64,000 nt of DNA from Isoetes taiwanensis. Taxonomy: Eukaryota > Streptophyta > Lycopodiopsida > Isoetales > Isoetaceae. The stretch spans positions 1,542,466 to 1,606,465 of the forward strand of contig JAJEKV010000142.1 of NCBI GenBank assembly GCA_021234155.1. The letters run 5' to 3'. Under the pieces are notes generated by a model. That model saw nothing but the letters and a program-made list of their open reading frames with translations, was not told where the DNA came from and did not search any database. The number at the start of each line of letters is the position of its first letter. Position 1 is the stretch's first letter. A program made the position numbers and the translations under genes. Of this stretch, positions 11,004-21,534 are shown piece after piece.

Positions 11004-11332
11004 CTGAGAGCGATATGTTCGATTACTAGAGCCCGGCCAGCCGTTGCATCAGTTATTGGTTACGGCGTCAGTGGGTTTGTTGGGGCTATACCTCCAGGAG
11101 GTTATGGATGCATGGACTCGTTTTGTCCTACGAGACGGTATTGAACTGTCCTATGCAATTGTGCAGTGTGCCAGCATGCTTATTACTGCTAAAGGTTTTT
11201 CCCTCGAAAACCCTTCGGAGCGGGGGGTTTTTTAATCCTGTCAGTAATACGCTTGCTGCCCTCTTTTTGTTTGGGTCCCATAGGCCAATTGGTCTCCGTG
11301 GACGCTAAAAACCTATTCTATTCTATTCTATT
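11004..11332 (+). mobile_element. 5'-truncated LINE 3' end with (TTCTA)n tail, copy i
   Basis: This aligns with the minus-strand copy at 22222-23700: the same sequence runs from the GCCCGGCCAGCCGTTGCATC region through a GC-rich hairpin (11201-11236) to the end, GACGCTAAAAACC followed by CTATT repeats. It interrupts the host LTR; the uninterrupted LTR at 51050-51130 reads straight across the site. It carries only the last part of the C-terminal coding region and the 3' UTR. Confidence 0.75.
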
Positions 11333-11477
11333 ATGATGATATTACGTTATATGTGATGTTGGTTGATCATGTTGCTCCTCTTGTTTAGGGAAGAGGGGTA
11401 GAGACCTAGAAGCCACTAGTAGATGATGCTTCTAGTTAGATCCTTAGTACCTATTTTATGCGGCCTGTGCATAAAAA

Positions 11478-14400
11478 CCCACCATGCTTCCTCTTCAAGT
11501 GTGGCATTTAAAAATGCTGTTTTTACATCCATATGGTGAATTTCCAAATTCATTGCATTTGCCATAGCTAGTAATACTCTAATGCTTGTAAGTTTGACTA
11601 TAGGAGAGTATGTTTCATCATAGTCTCGTCCTTTCTTCTGTGTGTATCCCTGAGCCACCAATCTTGCCTTAAATTTCTTGGTCCCATCAGGATTTAATTT
11701 GATTTTGTACAACCATTTACTTCCAATAATGTTTTGCTTGCCATCAGATTTAACCAGCGCATATGTTTTAGTTTCTTGGAATGATTTGAGCTCATCATCC
11801 ATGGCTGCCATCCACTTCTCCTTGTCTTTACTTTGTTGAACTTCCTCAAAGCTTTGAGGAATAATTTCATCCTCTAGTATGGCCATAATTTGCTCAGGTT
11901 CAAATGTAACAACTCTTCTACTTCTTCCCAATTCATCTCTCCCATATAGTTTTCCTTCTTCTAATTTAGCTTCCTCCATTAATCTTTCTGCCTGGGTTTT
12001 TTCTTTTCTTCTTTTCTATGTGATAGTCTCCATGTCCTCCTTGATCTTGATCTTCTGCTGGCACATTTGTAATTTCTGGAATCTCTGTGGCCGCTGAATT
12101 TGCAGCTTCTTCCTCATTAGCATCTGCATCATCTATTACAAATTCAGGTTGTGCCTCTGGTTTTGTTGTAGTAGCTTTGACTCCTTTTATATATCTGTCT
12201 TTGTATAGTATGCTCTCATTGAACAAAACATCCCTGTTGATTATGACAGATTTGGTTTCTGGAACATATATTCGGTAACCCTTAGACTCCTCATCATACC
12301 CAACAAGAAATCCAATTTCAGCCTTGTTATCAAGTTTCTTTCTTAACTCTGTTGGAACATGAGTATACACCAAACAACCAAACGCTTTCAACCTTTCATA
12401 ATTTAGTTTTTGGTTTGGATTCCATAGGATATCTGGAATGTTCCCTTTTAGACTAGCTAGAGGTAACATGTTTTGTATTAGAACTGCAGTAGACAAAGCC
12501 TCTTCCCACAATTTATTGGGCAGACCACTTCCTTTTATCATTGCTCTTACTGCATCCATCAAAGTTCTATTCTTCCTTTCAGAGACCCCGTTTTGCTGAG
12601 GGGAATATCTATAGGTGAGCTGCCTCTTAATTCCATGAGCTATGCAAAATTGCTTAAATTGTTTAGCAAGAAATTCTCCACCTCTGTCAGATCTGATGCA
12701 TTTAAGTTGATGACCAGTTTGTCTTTCCACTCTGCTACATATTGTTTGAATGCACTCAAGGCTTGAGATTTCCTTGCCAAGCAATATGTCTTGCACTTCC
12801 TACTGTAGTCATCTGTGAAGGTAATAAAGTATCTTTTATTATTTCTGCTTTGCACATTCAAAGGGCCACATAGGTCTGAATGTACCAATTCTAAAACTTG
12901 CTGGGCTCTGGTTTTGCTTTTATGGAATGGCAGCCTGTTTAGTTTCCCTAAGGCACATCCTTCACATATAAACTCATTTCCATTGGTATCATGGTAGTTA
13001 ATGTATCCAAGCTTCAATAAGAATTTCAGATTTTTATGATTTGTATGTGCAAGCCTTCTATGCCACAAGTCTGCACTTTCTTCTTGTATTGCATTTATGC
13101 AAGGATACTTCACATTATCCATTTCAAAAAGATTTCCAACCCTGTTGGCAACAAACTTTATTTCATTATTCATATACACATTACATTTGTCTCCCTCAAA
13201 AACCACTCGATATCCCAAATCACATAACTGACTAACAGAAATCAAGTTTTTAATTATTGCTGGCACACACAGAACATTCTCTATGTTCACAACATTTCCT
13301 GAGAGATCTTCTAACTGTAAAAGGCCAGTCCCCTTCACCTCTTGAAGAACTCCATTCCCCACTTGAATTTTCCTGGAACTTGTGGCAGAAATATTCTTCA
13401 AAAGATCAGTAGATTGCACTACTAATCTTTCAGCTCCACTATCAACTATCAAGTGATCAGATTTATTAGTAGCAATCTTATCATTTAACACAGCAAGTTC
13501 AGCATGTACCTCATCTTCATCTTCTTCCTCAGCCACTCCCTTGGAAGTTACTTCTTGTTCTTGAGTAATATATGCCCTTTCATGCCCTCGACCTCTCCCT
13601 CTTCCAGATCTGCCTCTGCTTGATTCTCCTCTGCCTCGAGATTTGCCAAAGTTCTTTGGTGTGAGGCATTTTGAGGCTACATGCCCCCTTCCTCCACATG
13701 TATAACAGTTAAAATCTTTTTTAAGTCTGGGGCACTCATTTTTATAATGCCCTAACTCATGACAGTTGTAGCACACCACTTTATCTTTCCTCTTCACTAC
13801 TAACACTTCTGGAGTTTCTTCACTTTGGCTTTGCCTTAAGATTTTCTTTTGTTCCCATTCTGTCCTTAAGGTAACTTTAGCTTCTTCTCTTGTTCTACAT
13901 GAATTCCTTATAAACAAAGCCAAAGTTTCATTTTCACCTATAGCTCTAGATATTTGTAAGACCTGACTTCTTTCTGAAATTACAACTCCAGCCCCACTTA
14001 AATCAACAATCAAGTTATCAAACTTGCTAAAGAATTCTCCCACATCCTCATCCTCTCTCAATTTCAAGCCCCTTAATTCGTTTTCAAGCAAGTCTATTTG
14101 AGAAGAGGTTTTTTCTTCATAGTGTTTTAATAGAAATTTCCACATCTCTCTAGGTCCAAGAGATCTAAGTTTGAGACGAATTGAAGGACTTACCTTACAA
14201 CATATAATCCCTTGGGCTTCCTTTGCCTTAGCTTGCAGAGATTTGCCTCCACTGGAACCACTGGCTCCTCCACCTGTTATACTAGCACTGCCTGCTGTCT
14301 GCTGAGTCTTTGTACCTGCAGCAGACCCTGTAGAATCTGACCTGGTTAGAATTCCTGCTCCAGCACCAACTGCACCAACTGAACTATTTGGATCAACCAG

Positions 14401-14520
14401 ATCCCGGAGGTCTTCCACCTCTAACACATACTTGATGGCATCTTTCCACACCTGGAACCCTGGGCCACCTTTGTACACATCAATAGTATTTAGTAAACTA
14501 GCAGCAAATCTACTAGACAT
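11478..14520 (-). pseudogene. Copia gag-pol polyprotein, frameshifted and truncated
   Basis: The start is the ATG at 14520, six bases past the primer-binding site. The first 626 codons hold gag, two CCHC zinc knuckles (C250-C263 and C272-C285), an Arg/Gly-rich linker, the aspartic protease motif DSGA (D360), the gag-pre-integrase WHRRLAHTN segment and integrase HSDLCGP. A frameshift near 12790 leads to the rest of integrase (IRSDRGGEF, then PQQNGVSERKNRT), completing its D,D,E triad, and the Copia hallmark GYDEESKGYR. A second frameshift near 11975 leads to reverse transcriptase (FKARLVAQGYTQ, HMDVKTAFLNATLEEE), which stops before the YVDD catalytic box. The product cannot be active. Confidence 0.9.
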
Positions 14521-14526
14521 CTTGTA

Positions 14527-14538
14527 GCTCTGATACCA
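14527..14538 (-). other. Copia primer-binding site
   Basis: On the minus strand this reads TGGTATCAGAGC, complementary to the 3' end of initiator tRNA-Met, the standard primer of plant Copia reverse transcription. One base separates it from the LTR edge at 14540. Confidence 0.9.
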
Positions 14539-14539
14539 A

Positions 14540-14636
14540 TGAAGGGAACAATGTCTAGTAAGATTTTCCTTAGCTTTTTCAATTCAACAACTATGTGAGT
14601 ACCAAACTTTGATCTTGTAAGAAGCCAAATTGTGGT
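14540..14636 (-). mobile_element. Truncated 5' LTR of the Copia fragment
   Basis: From TGAAGGGAAC the sequence matches the solo LTR at 22288-23068 for about 97 bp, apart from a 13 bp difference near the edge, and then stops abruptly at GTGGTC. Beyond it lies host LTR sequence. Confidence 0.85.
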
Positions 14637-15348
14637 CTGGGCATGGGTCCGACACCTCCTGGGGCAATGGTGTTGCCCTGCCTCTCAAGAGTTGCAGGTG
14701 TTGGCCTGGCTCTTGTCTTGGGGGGTAAGTCGGGGATGATTCGTATGCCGCCACAATTCTCTAGCCGCCCGTGGAACCTCTAGACCCTGGGAAGGGGAGA
14801 TGCAATCCTTCCTGCCTCGACGGACCAGGGAGATGCAACCTGGAGTAGTCCCGATGGGTGATACCATGGGATTGCATATCCGAAAGGCTAGAGTCATGCC
14901 AGAGCCTGGTCTAGCCCATCTGCAAAGTATGCACAGGAGGGGCGGATGGAGTGGTCAACCCTAGCCATTGTCTATAGCCAGCCCCGCCATTGTTATGACT
15001 CGGTGTGCTCTATCTTGAGACCTACCCGTCAGTCTACCTCCCCATGAGTCTGAGCCTTGGGTAGGAGCTTTCATGTTTTATGGCATATGATTATCTCTGT
15101 TGTAGCTCTACCCTTCCGGATAGTATGATGTATTGTTATTGCTAGTTCTGACGTTGTTTATGCTTCCGCTGTGATAGGAGCCCATAGGGGAAGGGCGCGC
15201 AAGACACCTTCGTGTCCCCTTCCCGCACTAGGCATACCCTGAGGTGCGGGATAGACGGAGGGCCCGTGCGGTCGAAGGACCGGATGGGGGATTTCCTACG
15301 GAGTGTACGGCGGGGCGCCATATATTTTGTAGGGAGCGTCACACCACC

Positions 15349-16400
15349 AACCTTTGGATAGGGCCCATGGAATATTATCAATAGAAGTCTGAATAACACA
15401 TTCCTTATGATGATTGTGTCATAGCTGGAGACTTTAACATGGTCACTCACAGCTATATGAAGAATGTCAATTTCAGGGCTTTGAATGGTGACGAATTTTT
15501 AAATTGGAGTAACCTTTTAGCTTCCCATAATCTTTCTTTAGCTAGGGAGATCAACTTGTGTGATATCTCCATGATAGATTCTATCTTAGTGAGTCCTTCT
15601 GGAATAATATCTCTAGAGTCACCAGTCTTACCAACTACACCATCTTGGACCACTTCCCCCAGCTCATCAGCATCAATGGTAATAATGACCAGAGAAAGAG
15701 GAATTCTTATTTTAAGTTAAATACTAACCTTGTTGATCAAGGTGATTTTATGACTAACCTTGAGTAGGTCATTTCTCAAGAGATGAAGCCTACAGGCGGA
15801 ACTGTTGGATGGATTGGTGGATTGAGGTCTCCAAAAGAATAAAAAATTGGCTCAAAGTTTGGGGCAAAGAAATTCACAAGCAAGAAACAACTCATCTCCA
15901 AGACCTGAGAATCCAGCTTGATTTAGCCCAAGGACATCAAAAGGAAGATATCAAGTTGCAGATTGAGAGAGAAGAAGTTAGAATTGTTAAGGGCTGGAAA
16001 ACTAAGGCAAAAGTGAAAGAGCTCAAAGAAGATGAAAGGAGCAACTCCAAATACTTTTTTTATCAAGGCTAAAGGCAAGGTCAAGAGGAAACATATCCAA
16101 TGCATTTTATGGGAAGAAAATAATATTGAGAATGATACCCGGATGAAAACTGTAGCTAAAGAGCATTTTACAAGGATCATGGGGAAGGAGCAGAATATTA
16201 GCTCTGCTGAAATTGAGGATTTTGTTCATATCCAGCATAGGGTCACCAATGATATGAATGAGACACTCTCTAGGCCTTTCTCCAATGCTGAAATGTTTAA
16301 AGTTTTTGATGAGATAGAGAAGGGTAAAATCCCAGGCCCTGATGGCCTTCCTGCTGAGTTCTTCAAAAAGGCATGGGGGATTCTTGGCAATGACATTGTT
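15349..16400 (+). pseudogene. LINE-A ORF2, endonuclease C-terminal part and start of RT
   Basis: The reading resumes with a segment matching the expected continuation of the endonuclease, then CVIAGDFNMV at about 15415-15445, with the catalytic Asp and Asn. A basic linker follows at 15810-16070. From about 16320 comes the RT entry motif KIPGPDGLPAEFFKKAWG. It stops at 16400 where a MITE is inserted. Stops occur near 15396, 15720 and 16070. Confidence 0.75.
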
Positions 16401-16721
16401 GGGCGAAAGCATGCTACGGTGTACCACTTTTGGAACCCTCAAAAGTACCTACACTGGGTACTTTTAAAACTGGTACTTTCTGTTTTTTCTTTCTATTAAA
16501 ATCAATTCAAAAATTTTGAATTGAAGGTCAATAACGTGTTAATCTATAGTGTTAGAGGATCACAATACTATTAGAGATTAAAATGAATGAATCAACTCTC
16601 AAACTTATTGTTTATTGAGCCATTTATGCAAGTTCCCAGTATCCAGTGTTGGGTACTTTTCTGGGTAGTTTTGCACTCCCTAAAAAGAACTTTAGATGGT
16701 ACCCCTAGCATGCTTTCACCC
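16401..16721. mobile_element. MITE, 321 bp, 25-26 bp terminal inverted repeats
   Basis: The ends form imperfect inverted repeats, GGG(C/T)GAAAGCATGCTA followed by GTACCA on both sides. They are flanked by a 4 bp duplication TGTT (16397-16400 and 16722-16725). Removing the element restores the LINE reading frame (GNDIV then FLANEFL). It has no coding capacity and an AT-rich interior. I cannot assign a superfamily: a 4 bp duplication fits few families, and a 3 bp one cannot be excluded. Confidence 0.85.
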
Positions 16722-16725
16722 TGTT

Positions 16726-17145
16726 TTCCTGGCTAATGAATTCCTCACCCTCAAATGCATGGACAACAGGATCAATATCAGTCTGATTGCTCTTATCCCC
16801 AAGATTGATCGCGCCATCTTATTTTTGGATTATAGACCAATCTCTCTGACTAATGTGGTTTACAAGTTAATTACAGGTACCTTAGCTGCCAGACTCAAAC
16901 CGGTCTTAGAGGTGGTCATCAGCAATACCCAAAGTGCATATCTTAAAGGTAGATATATCCTTAATAATGTGGTTGCTGCCTCTCTTGGCATTACCTGGGC
17001 CAAGGACTCCAACCAGCCAATTGGTTTGCTAAAGCTAGATATTACTAAGGCTTTCGACACTGTAAGCTAGAAATTTTTGAGCTAGTATTGTAAGAAATTG
17101 GGTTTCTCTGAAGGAATCATCTCTATATTTCAAGCTATCCGCCAG
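16726..17145 (+). pseudogene. LINE-A reverse transcriptase, middle part
   Basis: This carries canonical L1 RT blocks: INISLIALIPK, DYRPISLTNVVYKLITGTLA, TQSAYLKGRYI and LLKLDITKAFDTVS. The last contains the first catalytic Asp (LDITKAFD). A TAG replaces an expected Trp codon at 17068-17070, and another stop follows soon after. The organelle-derived insertion interrupts it. Confidence 0.9.
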
Positions 17146-18020
17146 CTTACACCTTCGTGAAGAACCAAGTTCCATAGCTCTGCGTCCGCTCCCCCAATCA
17201 CAACCGCTGCCTGCTTCCCTACCTACCGGGTAGAGAACCGTTATGGGCGAGGAGGGATTCGAACCCCCGACACCGTGGTTCGTAGCGATCACCACGTGCT
17301 CTAATCCTCTGACAGGCCCGAACGCACCTAGTAACTCGCTATGTATTGTATCTCTCTGCATGCCATGCTCTTCTCTTCTCTCCTGGTTGTCTATCCGCCT
17401 CTCCAGACACAGTATCTTAAGTTCCAATGATGGTGACAACATCTGCTGGCATGTTATGGTCGGGGCTAGTTATTTCTCCATCCGCCGATTCGGGACCGTA
17501 CGTGACACTCTCGAGTCGTACGGCTCCTCGGAAGAGAAGCTCCATCGTCGACTCACTCCTATCGATCACACACACCTTACCAGGGGAAGGAAAGCGAAGA
17601 ACTGGACCAGTCTCAGATCATGTTGGACAATTCAGCATATCCTTTTTGCCCTATCATGTTCCTGCCCACCAACCACTGTATTAGATTGATTAGCGCAAGG
17701 TTCCCAGTTCCGGGTTCCCATGAGGTGAGGGAAGGCTTCCGCACGGAGAACCAATACAAGGATGACCTACATGTCCAATAGAGCTGTAAGCTAAAAGTCT
17801 TTTGACTTTGTTTTGCGCCATAGCGGCAGTGCTCCTAAGATCATAGAAGCAATGCTACGGAAATAGGAGACTGGTTGCCGTGTTGAAGTAGGGGCCAGAG
17901 CAGAGGCCGTTCTTCCAGACCGTGCTGACGAGTTTTTCCACATGCAGCTCTCCACGACGATGTCGCTTGACCCCTTCACACAGTTGCTGCTATGGGCCAT
18001 CCGTTTCCGTAGCTATAGCC
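17146..18020. other. Organelle-derived DNA inserted in LINE-A
   Basis: This 0.9 kb block is clearly more GC-rich than its surroundings and breaks the RT reading frame. It contains a plastid-type trnR-ACG relic (17244-17319, minus) and a group II intron domain V-like hairpin (about 17493-17527, stem CCGTACG/CGTACGG). The remainder looks like plant mitochondrial sequence, though I name no gene in it. Plant mitochondrial genomes often carry plastid tRNAs, so one mitochondrial transfer could explain everything. The ends are approximate. Confidence 0.6.
17244..17319 (-). pseudogene. trnR-ACG: Plastid-type trnR-ACG relic
   Basis: The minus strand matches a plastid arginine tRNA: a GGGCCTG 5' end, TCAGAGGATTAGAGC D-arm, CTACGAACC anticodon loop (ACG, at 17281-17283), a perfect GGGTTCGAATCCC T-arm and a CGCCCA 3' end. 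It lacks about 4 bases between the acceptor stem and D-arm and has about 6 extra bases (TGATCG) before the anticodon stem, so it should not fold or function as a tRNA. Confidence 0.8.
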
Positions 18021-18024
18021 AGGC

Positions 18025-18760
18025 CATCCCACGACATTCTTTGATATCAGAAGGGGGGTCAAGCAGGAATACCCTCTAGCTCCTTTCTTGTTTCTTATTG
18101 TTATGGAAGGGCTCAACAGCGATTTTCAGAGAGCTAAGAATCTTCAACTAATCAGAGGTCTCAAGCTTCCCTCTAACCAAGGGGAAGGCAAGATTTTGAA
18201 TGTGCATTTTGCAGATGATACTTTCCTTTTTATGCACCTGGAGGAGCAATCCATCCATAACACTCAGGTCATTCTGGATAACTTTGGGAGGTGCTTAGGA
18301 TGCGAGATCAACTCTAATAAGACCAAACTCATATCGAGATATCAGATAGAGGGAGAGCAAGCTGCTCTTTCTCTCGGATGTATGTATCTCTCCGATCTCT
18401 CCCCCAGTAGTAAAACTAAAATTCTTGGTATTCCTTATGCTATTAGAGTCAATGCTAATGATCTCTGGGATGATCTTATTGATAAATTTTATAGGAAAAT
18501 TGACTCTCTTAATTCTAAGTTCCTCTCTAAGAATGGTAGAGCCATCCTTGCTAATTTTGTCATCTCATCCTCCCAGGTCTACCAATCCTCCATTATCATG
18601 GCCCCCAAGAAAATCCATAATAAAATACAGAGTATTATTGGTAGATTCATTGCAGGAGGTTCAAGTCGAAGGTGTTGAATTCCTATTTTCTATGGAAGAA
18701 TGCTGCAAAGAGAAAAGTAAAGGTGGTCTCGGGGTGATTAATATTGAGAAGTAGGCCACT
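18025..18760 (+). pseudogene. LINE-A reverse transcriptase, C-terminal part
   Basis: The RT resumes with FFDIRRGVKQEYPLAPFLF, then the catalytic box HFADDTFLF at about 18203-18229, then INSNKTKLI and KTKILGIPYA. The FADD form of the catalytic motif is common in plant L1 elements. A frameshift near 18660 leads to EECCKEKSKGGLGVINIEK, a conserved post-RT motif, which ends in a stop. Confidence 0.9.
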
Positions 18761-18864
18761 ACCCTGGCAGCCAAATACTTCTACAGGGCTTGCAACAATC
18801 AAATTAATCACTCTGTGGTCCTATTTAGTATTTTTGAACATTGGCAACTGAAGAAAGTCTTTTT

Positions 18865-19797
18865 TGGGATCCAAGTTAAGATAATGGTTCTTTATGGCAG
18901 CCCAGTTTGGGGGCCAGGCTTGTCTTTGAAGGGGTGGAGCGATATAGAAAAGATTCAAAAAAGATTTTTGATAGGTGAGTTGGGAGTCAAGGTGCAAACT
19001 CCTTACTGCATGATGCTGGTTGAAACAGGTCTGCTACCTCTTGAGGCAGAGGCATTGTGCAGAACCATTTCATTTGGTAACAGAATTCTAGATATGGACA
19101 CTGACAGGTTACCTTACCAAGCTCTCATGCATAGCACAAAAGGTTGGTATGCCGATGTCAAGAGATGGGCAAGGAAATGGCTTGGTGATGACAATTGGCC
19201 GTTATCCCAAAAATTTAAAGAAATACATGATTATGTGGCTTCCCGGGCGATCCGCAAACTTTGGCGAGTAGACGATGATAAGGATGTGAAAAAGAAGTTT
19301 TACTTAGCTAATCTAAACGATCTGACAAAGTATAAAGAGCAGCCTTATCTACTCTCGTGTATTAGCAGGAAGAAACGCCTGCTTATTTCGCAAATGAGAT
19401 TATCATCTCATAACTTGAGAATTGAGACTGGCAGGTGGGATGAAACACCCCATAAGGAGCGGTTTTGTCCAAGTTGCTTAGAACCAGCCATTGAAGATGA
19501 AGAACACGCACTTTTGAAATGCACAACATATGAACAGGTAAGGGCTCGTTATGGCATTATAGCCTTAACACTTGGTGAACTTTTGCTTCTGCCTGCATAC
19601 TTTGTATTCATATTTTAGAGATCTGTTGAAAGAAAGAGAAGATATAATTGAGCTTTTTACTCTTATGAGTAACTTTGATATTAAAGGCGCTCTAAATTAA
19701 GTGCCAAAGTACTAATTTGTATCTTTTTTGCCATAAAGGCCTGGGGGCCTAAATGGCTTGATAAATAAATAAATAAATAAATAAATAAATACATTGA
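18865..19797 (+). mobile_element. 5'-truncated LINE of another clade with (ATAA)n tail
   Basis: A fragment that differs from the surrounding L1 type. It begins in the post-RT region (VLYGSPVWGPG) and continues to a C-terminal Cys/His block, IETGRW-x-CPSCLEPAIEDEEHALLKC, ending near 19616. A 3' UTR and a microsatellite tail of ATAA units (about 19763-19791) follow. The tail and the C-x2-C-E-D-E-H pattern are typical of RTE/CR1-like LINEs rather than of plant L1. The reading frame over 19000-19618 is still intact, so it is younger than its host. The left edge is approximate. Confidence 0.75.
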
Positions 19798-21275
19798 GAA
19801 GTGCCATCCTTTTGGATGGAGAAATCTTAAGATGCACCTTCCCCATAGTATTATTTTGATTCCCTCTTCCACCCCTCTGATTATCAAGAAATGGAAAAGG
19901 GTCTGGACGCATGTACACCTGGAAGGAGGGTCTCTCTCAAGATCAGCCAATTTTCTGGAGCCCCTCCTTAATCCTTGATGATCCCATTATGTGCTTGGCA
20001 ACTAATTTTCCAGGGCTGACCAAGCAGTGGACGAACAGAGGTATTATTTACATCAGAGATATCACTAATGACTTTAATTACAATGACTCTATTCTAAGTG
20101 ACCTGGGATATGATTCTGAGCAGTTGTTTAATAGCATCACCGAAAAGATGGCTATAGGGAATTGGCACAACTCGGATGTTTTCTGGCACATTAATGATTT
20201 TTGTGGTTACAGGGTTAATAAGGCCTAGAAGTATCTCAACAGGAACCAAACCATTTCTATCTATACTAAATGGGACATTGAGCCTCAGAGAGCTTCCAGG
20301 AACCTTAAATTTATATGGCGCAGTCCTATTCATCCGAAGATTAAGGCTTTCATGTGGCAGCTATGGCATAAAGCCCTTGCTACAAACAAAAAGAGATGGA
20401 GGTTGAGTATGTCTAACTCGGATATTTGTGTTAGATGCTTGCAGGGGCAGGAAAACGAAAACATCTCTTTAAGACTTGTCTTTGGGCAGAGTGGATCCTT
20501 GAATTGGCTGAAACCGAGCTCAATATTCCCAATCTTGCAAGTTTGCAAGCCATTGACCTCTTTTTCCCAGTCGACCCTGTGGAATAAAGGAGATATATCC
20601 TTCTCTGGAGGTCTAGAAAGGGAGGAATGCTTTAATCTTTAATGAAGAAATTGTCTGGCCCAAGGCAATTATCAAGCAAGCCCAATATGATATCAATTGG
20701 GTTCATGAGATTTGTGGAAATCAGGCTTAAAATATTCATTTCTAACCTTTCTCTTCGTGATTTATTTTCAAGAAATATTCTGATCATGTTCAAAAGATTG
20801 AAGTGGAAGAGAATGCATCTCCATGCAAATGCATTGTGGCTTGCTCAATTCGGGGTCGAGGTGCCAAACGAGCATGAAGAAGGTTGCCATTGTCACTGCA
20901 CGTGCACCACCAATTTTGATGAGAAAAGGCACATTCTCTGTACCGCCAAGGATAAGAAGGACCGGTTTAATCCTGGGAAGGCCCATCTGTGCAAATGCCC
21001 CTATTGCCAGTTCATTGTTGCTAACAAGGGAATGGGCAGGAAAGATCATTCTTGGCGAGAGCCAAAGAAAAGAAGATTCTTCAGCATCTGATTTGCTCCT
21101 CATTGAGCTCTCTTTCTCCATACAATTATCTGAACTATAATGACTTCTATCTCTGTGATAATTTTGGTTTTTCAGGGCCCCAAACCTGCCCTTCAAAAAA
21201 GTTTTTTTTGTTTCATATAGATATGCATTAATGCCCCTTATATTAATAGATATACACGTCCTTCAATAAAAAAAA
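19798..21275 (+). pseudogene. LINE-A ORF2 C-terminal zinc-binding region and 3' UTR
   Basis: After the nested LINE, the L1-type C-terminal region continues (WTNRGIIYIRDI, then FIWRSPIHPKIKAFMWQLWH and CVRCLQGQEN). This is the zf-RVT-like domain found after RT in plant L1 elements. The coding part is spread over several frames to about 20640. The rest is 3' UTR ending in an A-rich tail immediately before the target-site duplication. Confidence 0.75.
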
Positions 21276-21534
21276 GAGAAGGGTACAGAAGGAAAAGGAA
21301 TATCAAAAGATAATGATTCAGTTGTTACTCCCACAAACAGAGGGGACCATAATACTGCACAATAGGAAGGAAAAACAAAGGGGAAGCGGCATCAGGAAAA
21401 ATAAAAAAAAATCAAAATTCAGAATATTGGGAAAAGGATGAGTAGCAGCGGTAAAAATCCAGAATCCACAGAAGGGAAAAAGGATAAATGGCTCCAGAAT
21501 GATGAAAAAAGAAGCTGATAATAATAATATGCAT

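Larger units (their letters stand above)
11478..14636 (-). mobile_element. Internal fragment of a Ty1/Copia retrotransposon
   Basis: A Copia piece lacking both outer ends. In its own 5'-to-3' direction (right to left) it has the last 97 bp of an LTR (14540-14636), a primer-binding site (14527-14538), gag-pol from 14520, and a break in the middle of reverse transcriptase at about 11478. RNase H and the 3' LTR are absent. No target-site duplication is visible. Compared with the related LTR at 50381-51698, about 110 bp of the host LTR is missing at this point, so the fragment replaced sequence rather than simply inserting. Confidence 0.8.
10380..15343 (+). mobile_element. Solo LTR inside LINE-A (itself interrupted)
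   Basis: The insertion begins TGTGACGTTCC and ends GGGAGCGTCACA. It is flanked by the 5 bp target-site duplication CCACC (10375-10379 and 15344-15348), and removing it rejoins the LINE endonuclease. It aligns in the opposite orientation to the LTR at 50381-51698, which has a primer-binding site. This copy is therefore a solo LTR left by LTR-LTR recombination. A LINE tail (11004-11332) and a Copia fragment (11478-14636) lie within it, leaving about 1.5 kb of LTR sequence. It also has telomere-like AAACCCTAACCCTA near 10630. Confidence 0.8.
7537..21295 (+). mobile_element. LINE-A: L1-type retrotransposon with nested insertions
   Basis: A plant L1-type non-LTR element on the plus strand. Its body runs from about 7557 to 21275 and is bounded by a 20 bp target-site duplication (7537-7556 and 21276-21295, 19 of 20 identical, starting GAGAAGGGTACA). 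A short A-rich tail immediately precedes the right copy. The parts in order are a 5' UTR, ORF1 (to about 10042), endonuclease (10026-10379, resuming at 15349), reverse transcriptase (about 16030-18700) and a zinc-knuckle C-terminal region (about 19900-20600). Foreign insertions sit at 10380-15343, 16401-16721, about 17146-18020 and about 18865-19797. All reading frames are broken, so the element is dead. Confidence 0.85.

Noticed and set aside
11201-11236. Bacterial intrinsic terminator or bacterial contamination
   Set aside because: The hairpin recurs in three diverged copies of a eukaryotic LINE 3' end inside plant retroelements, so it belongs to the LINE.
17244-17319. Functional tRNA-Arg gene
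   Set aside because: A 4-base deletion and a 6-base insertion break the acceptor/D-arm and anticodon regions, and the surroundings are transposon DNA.
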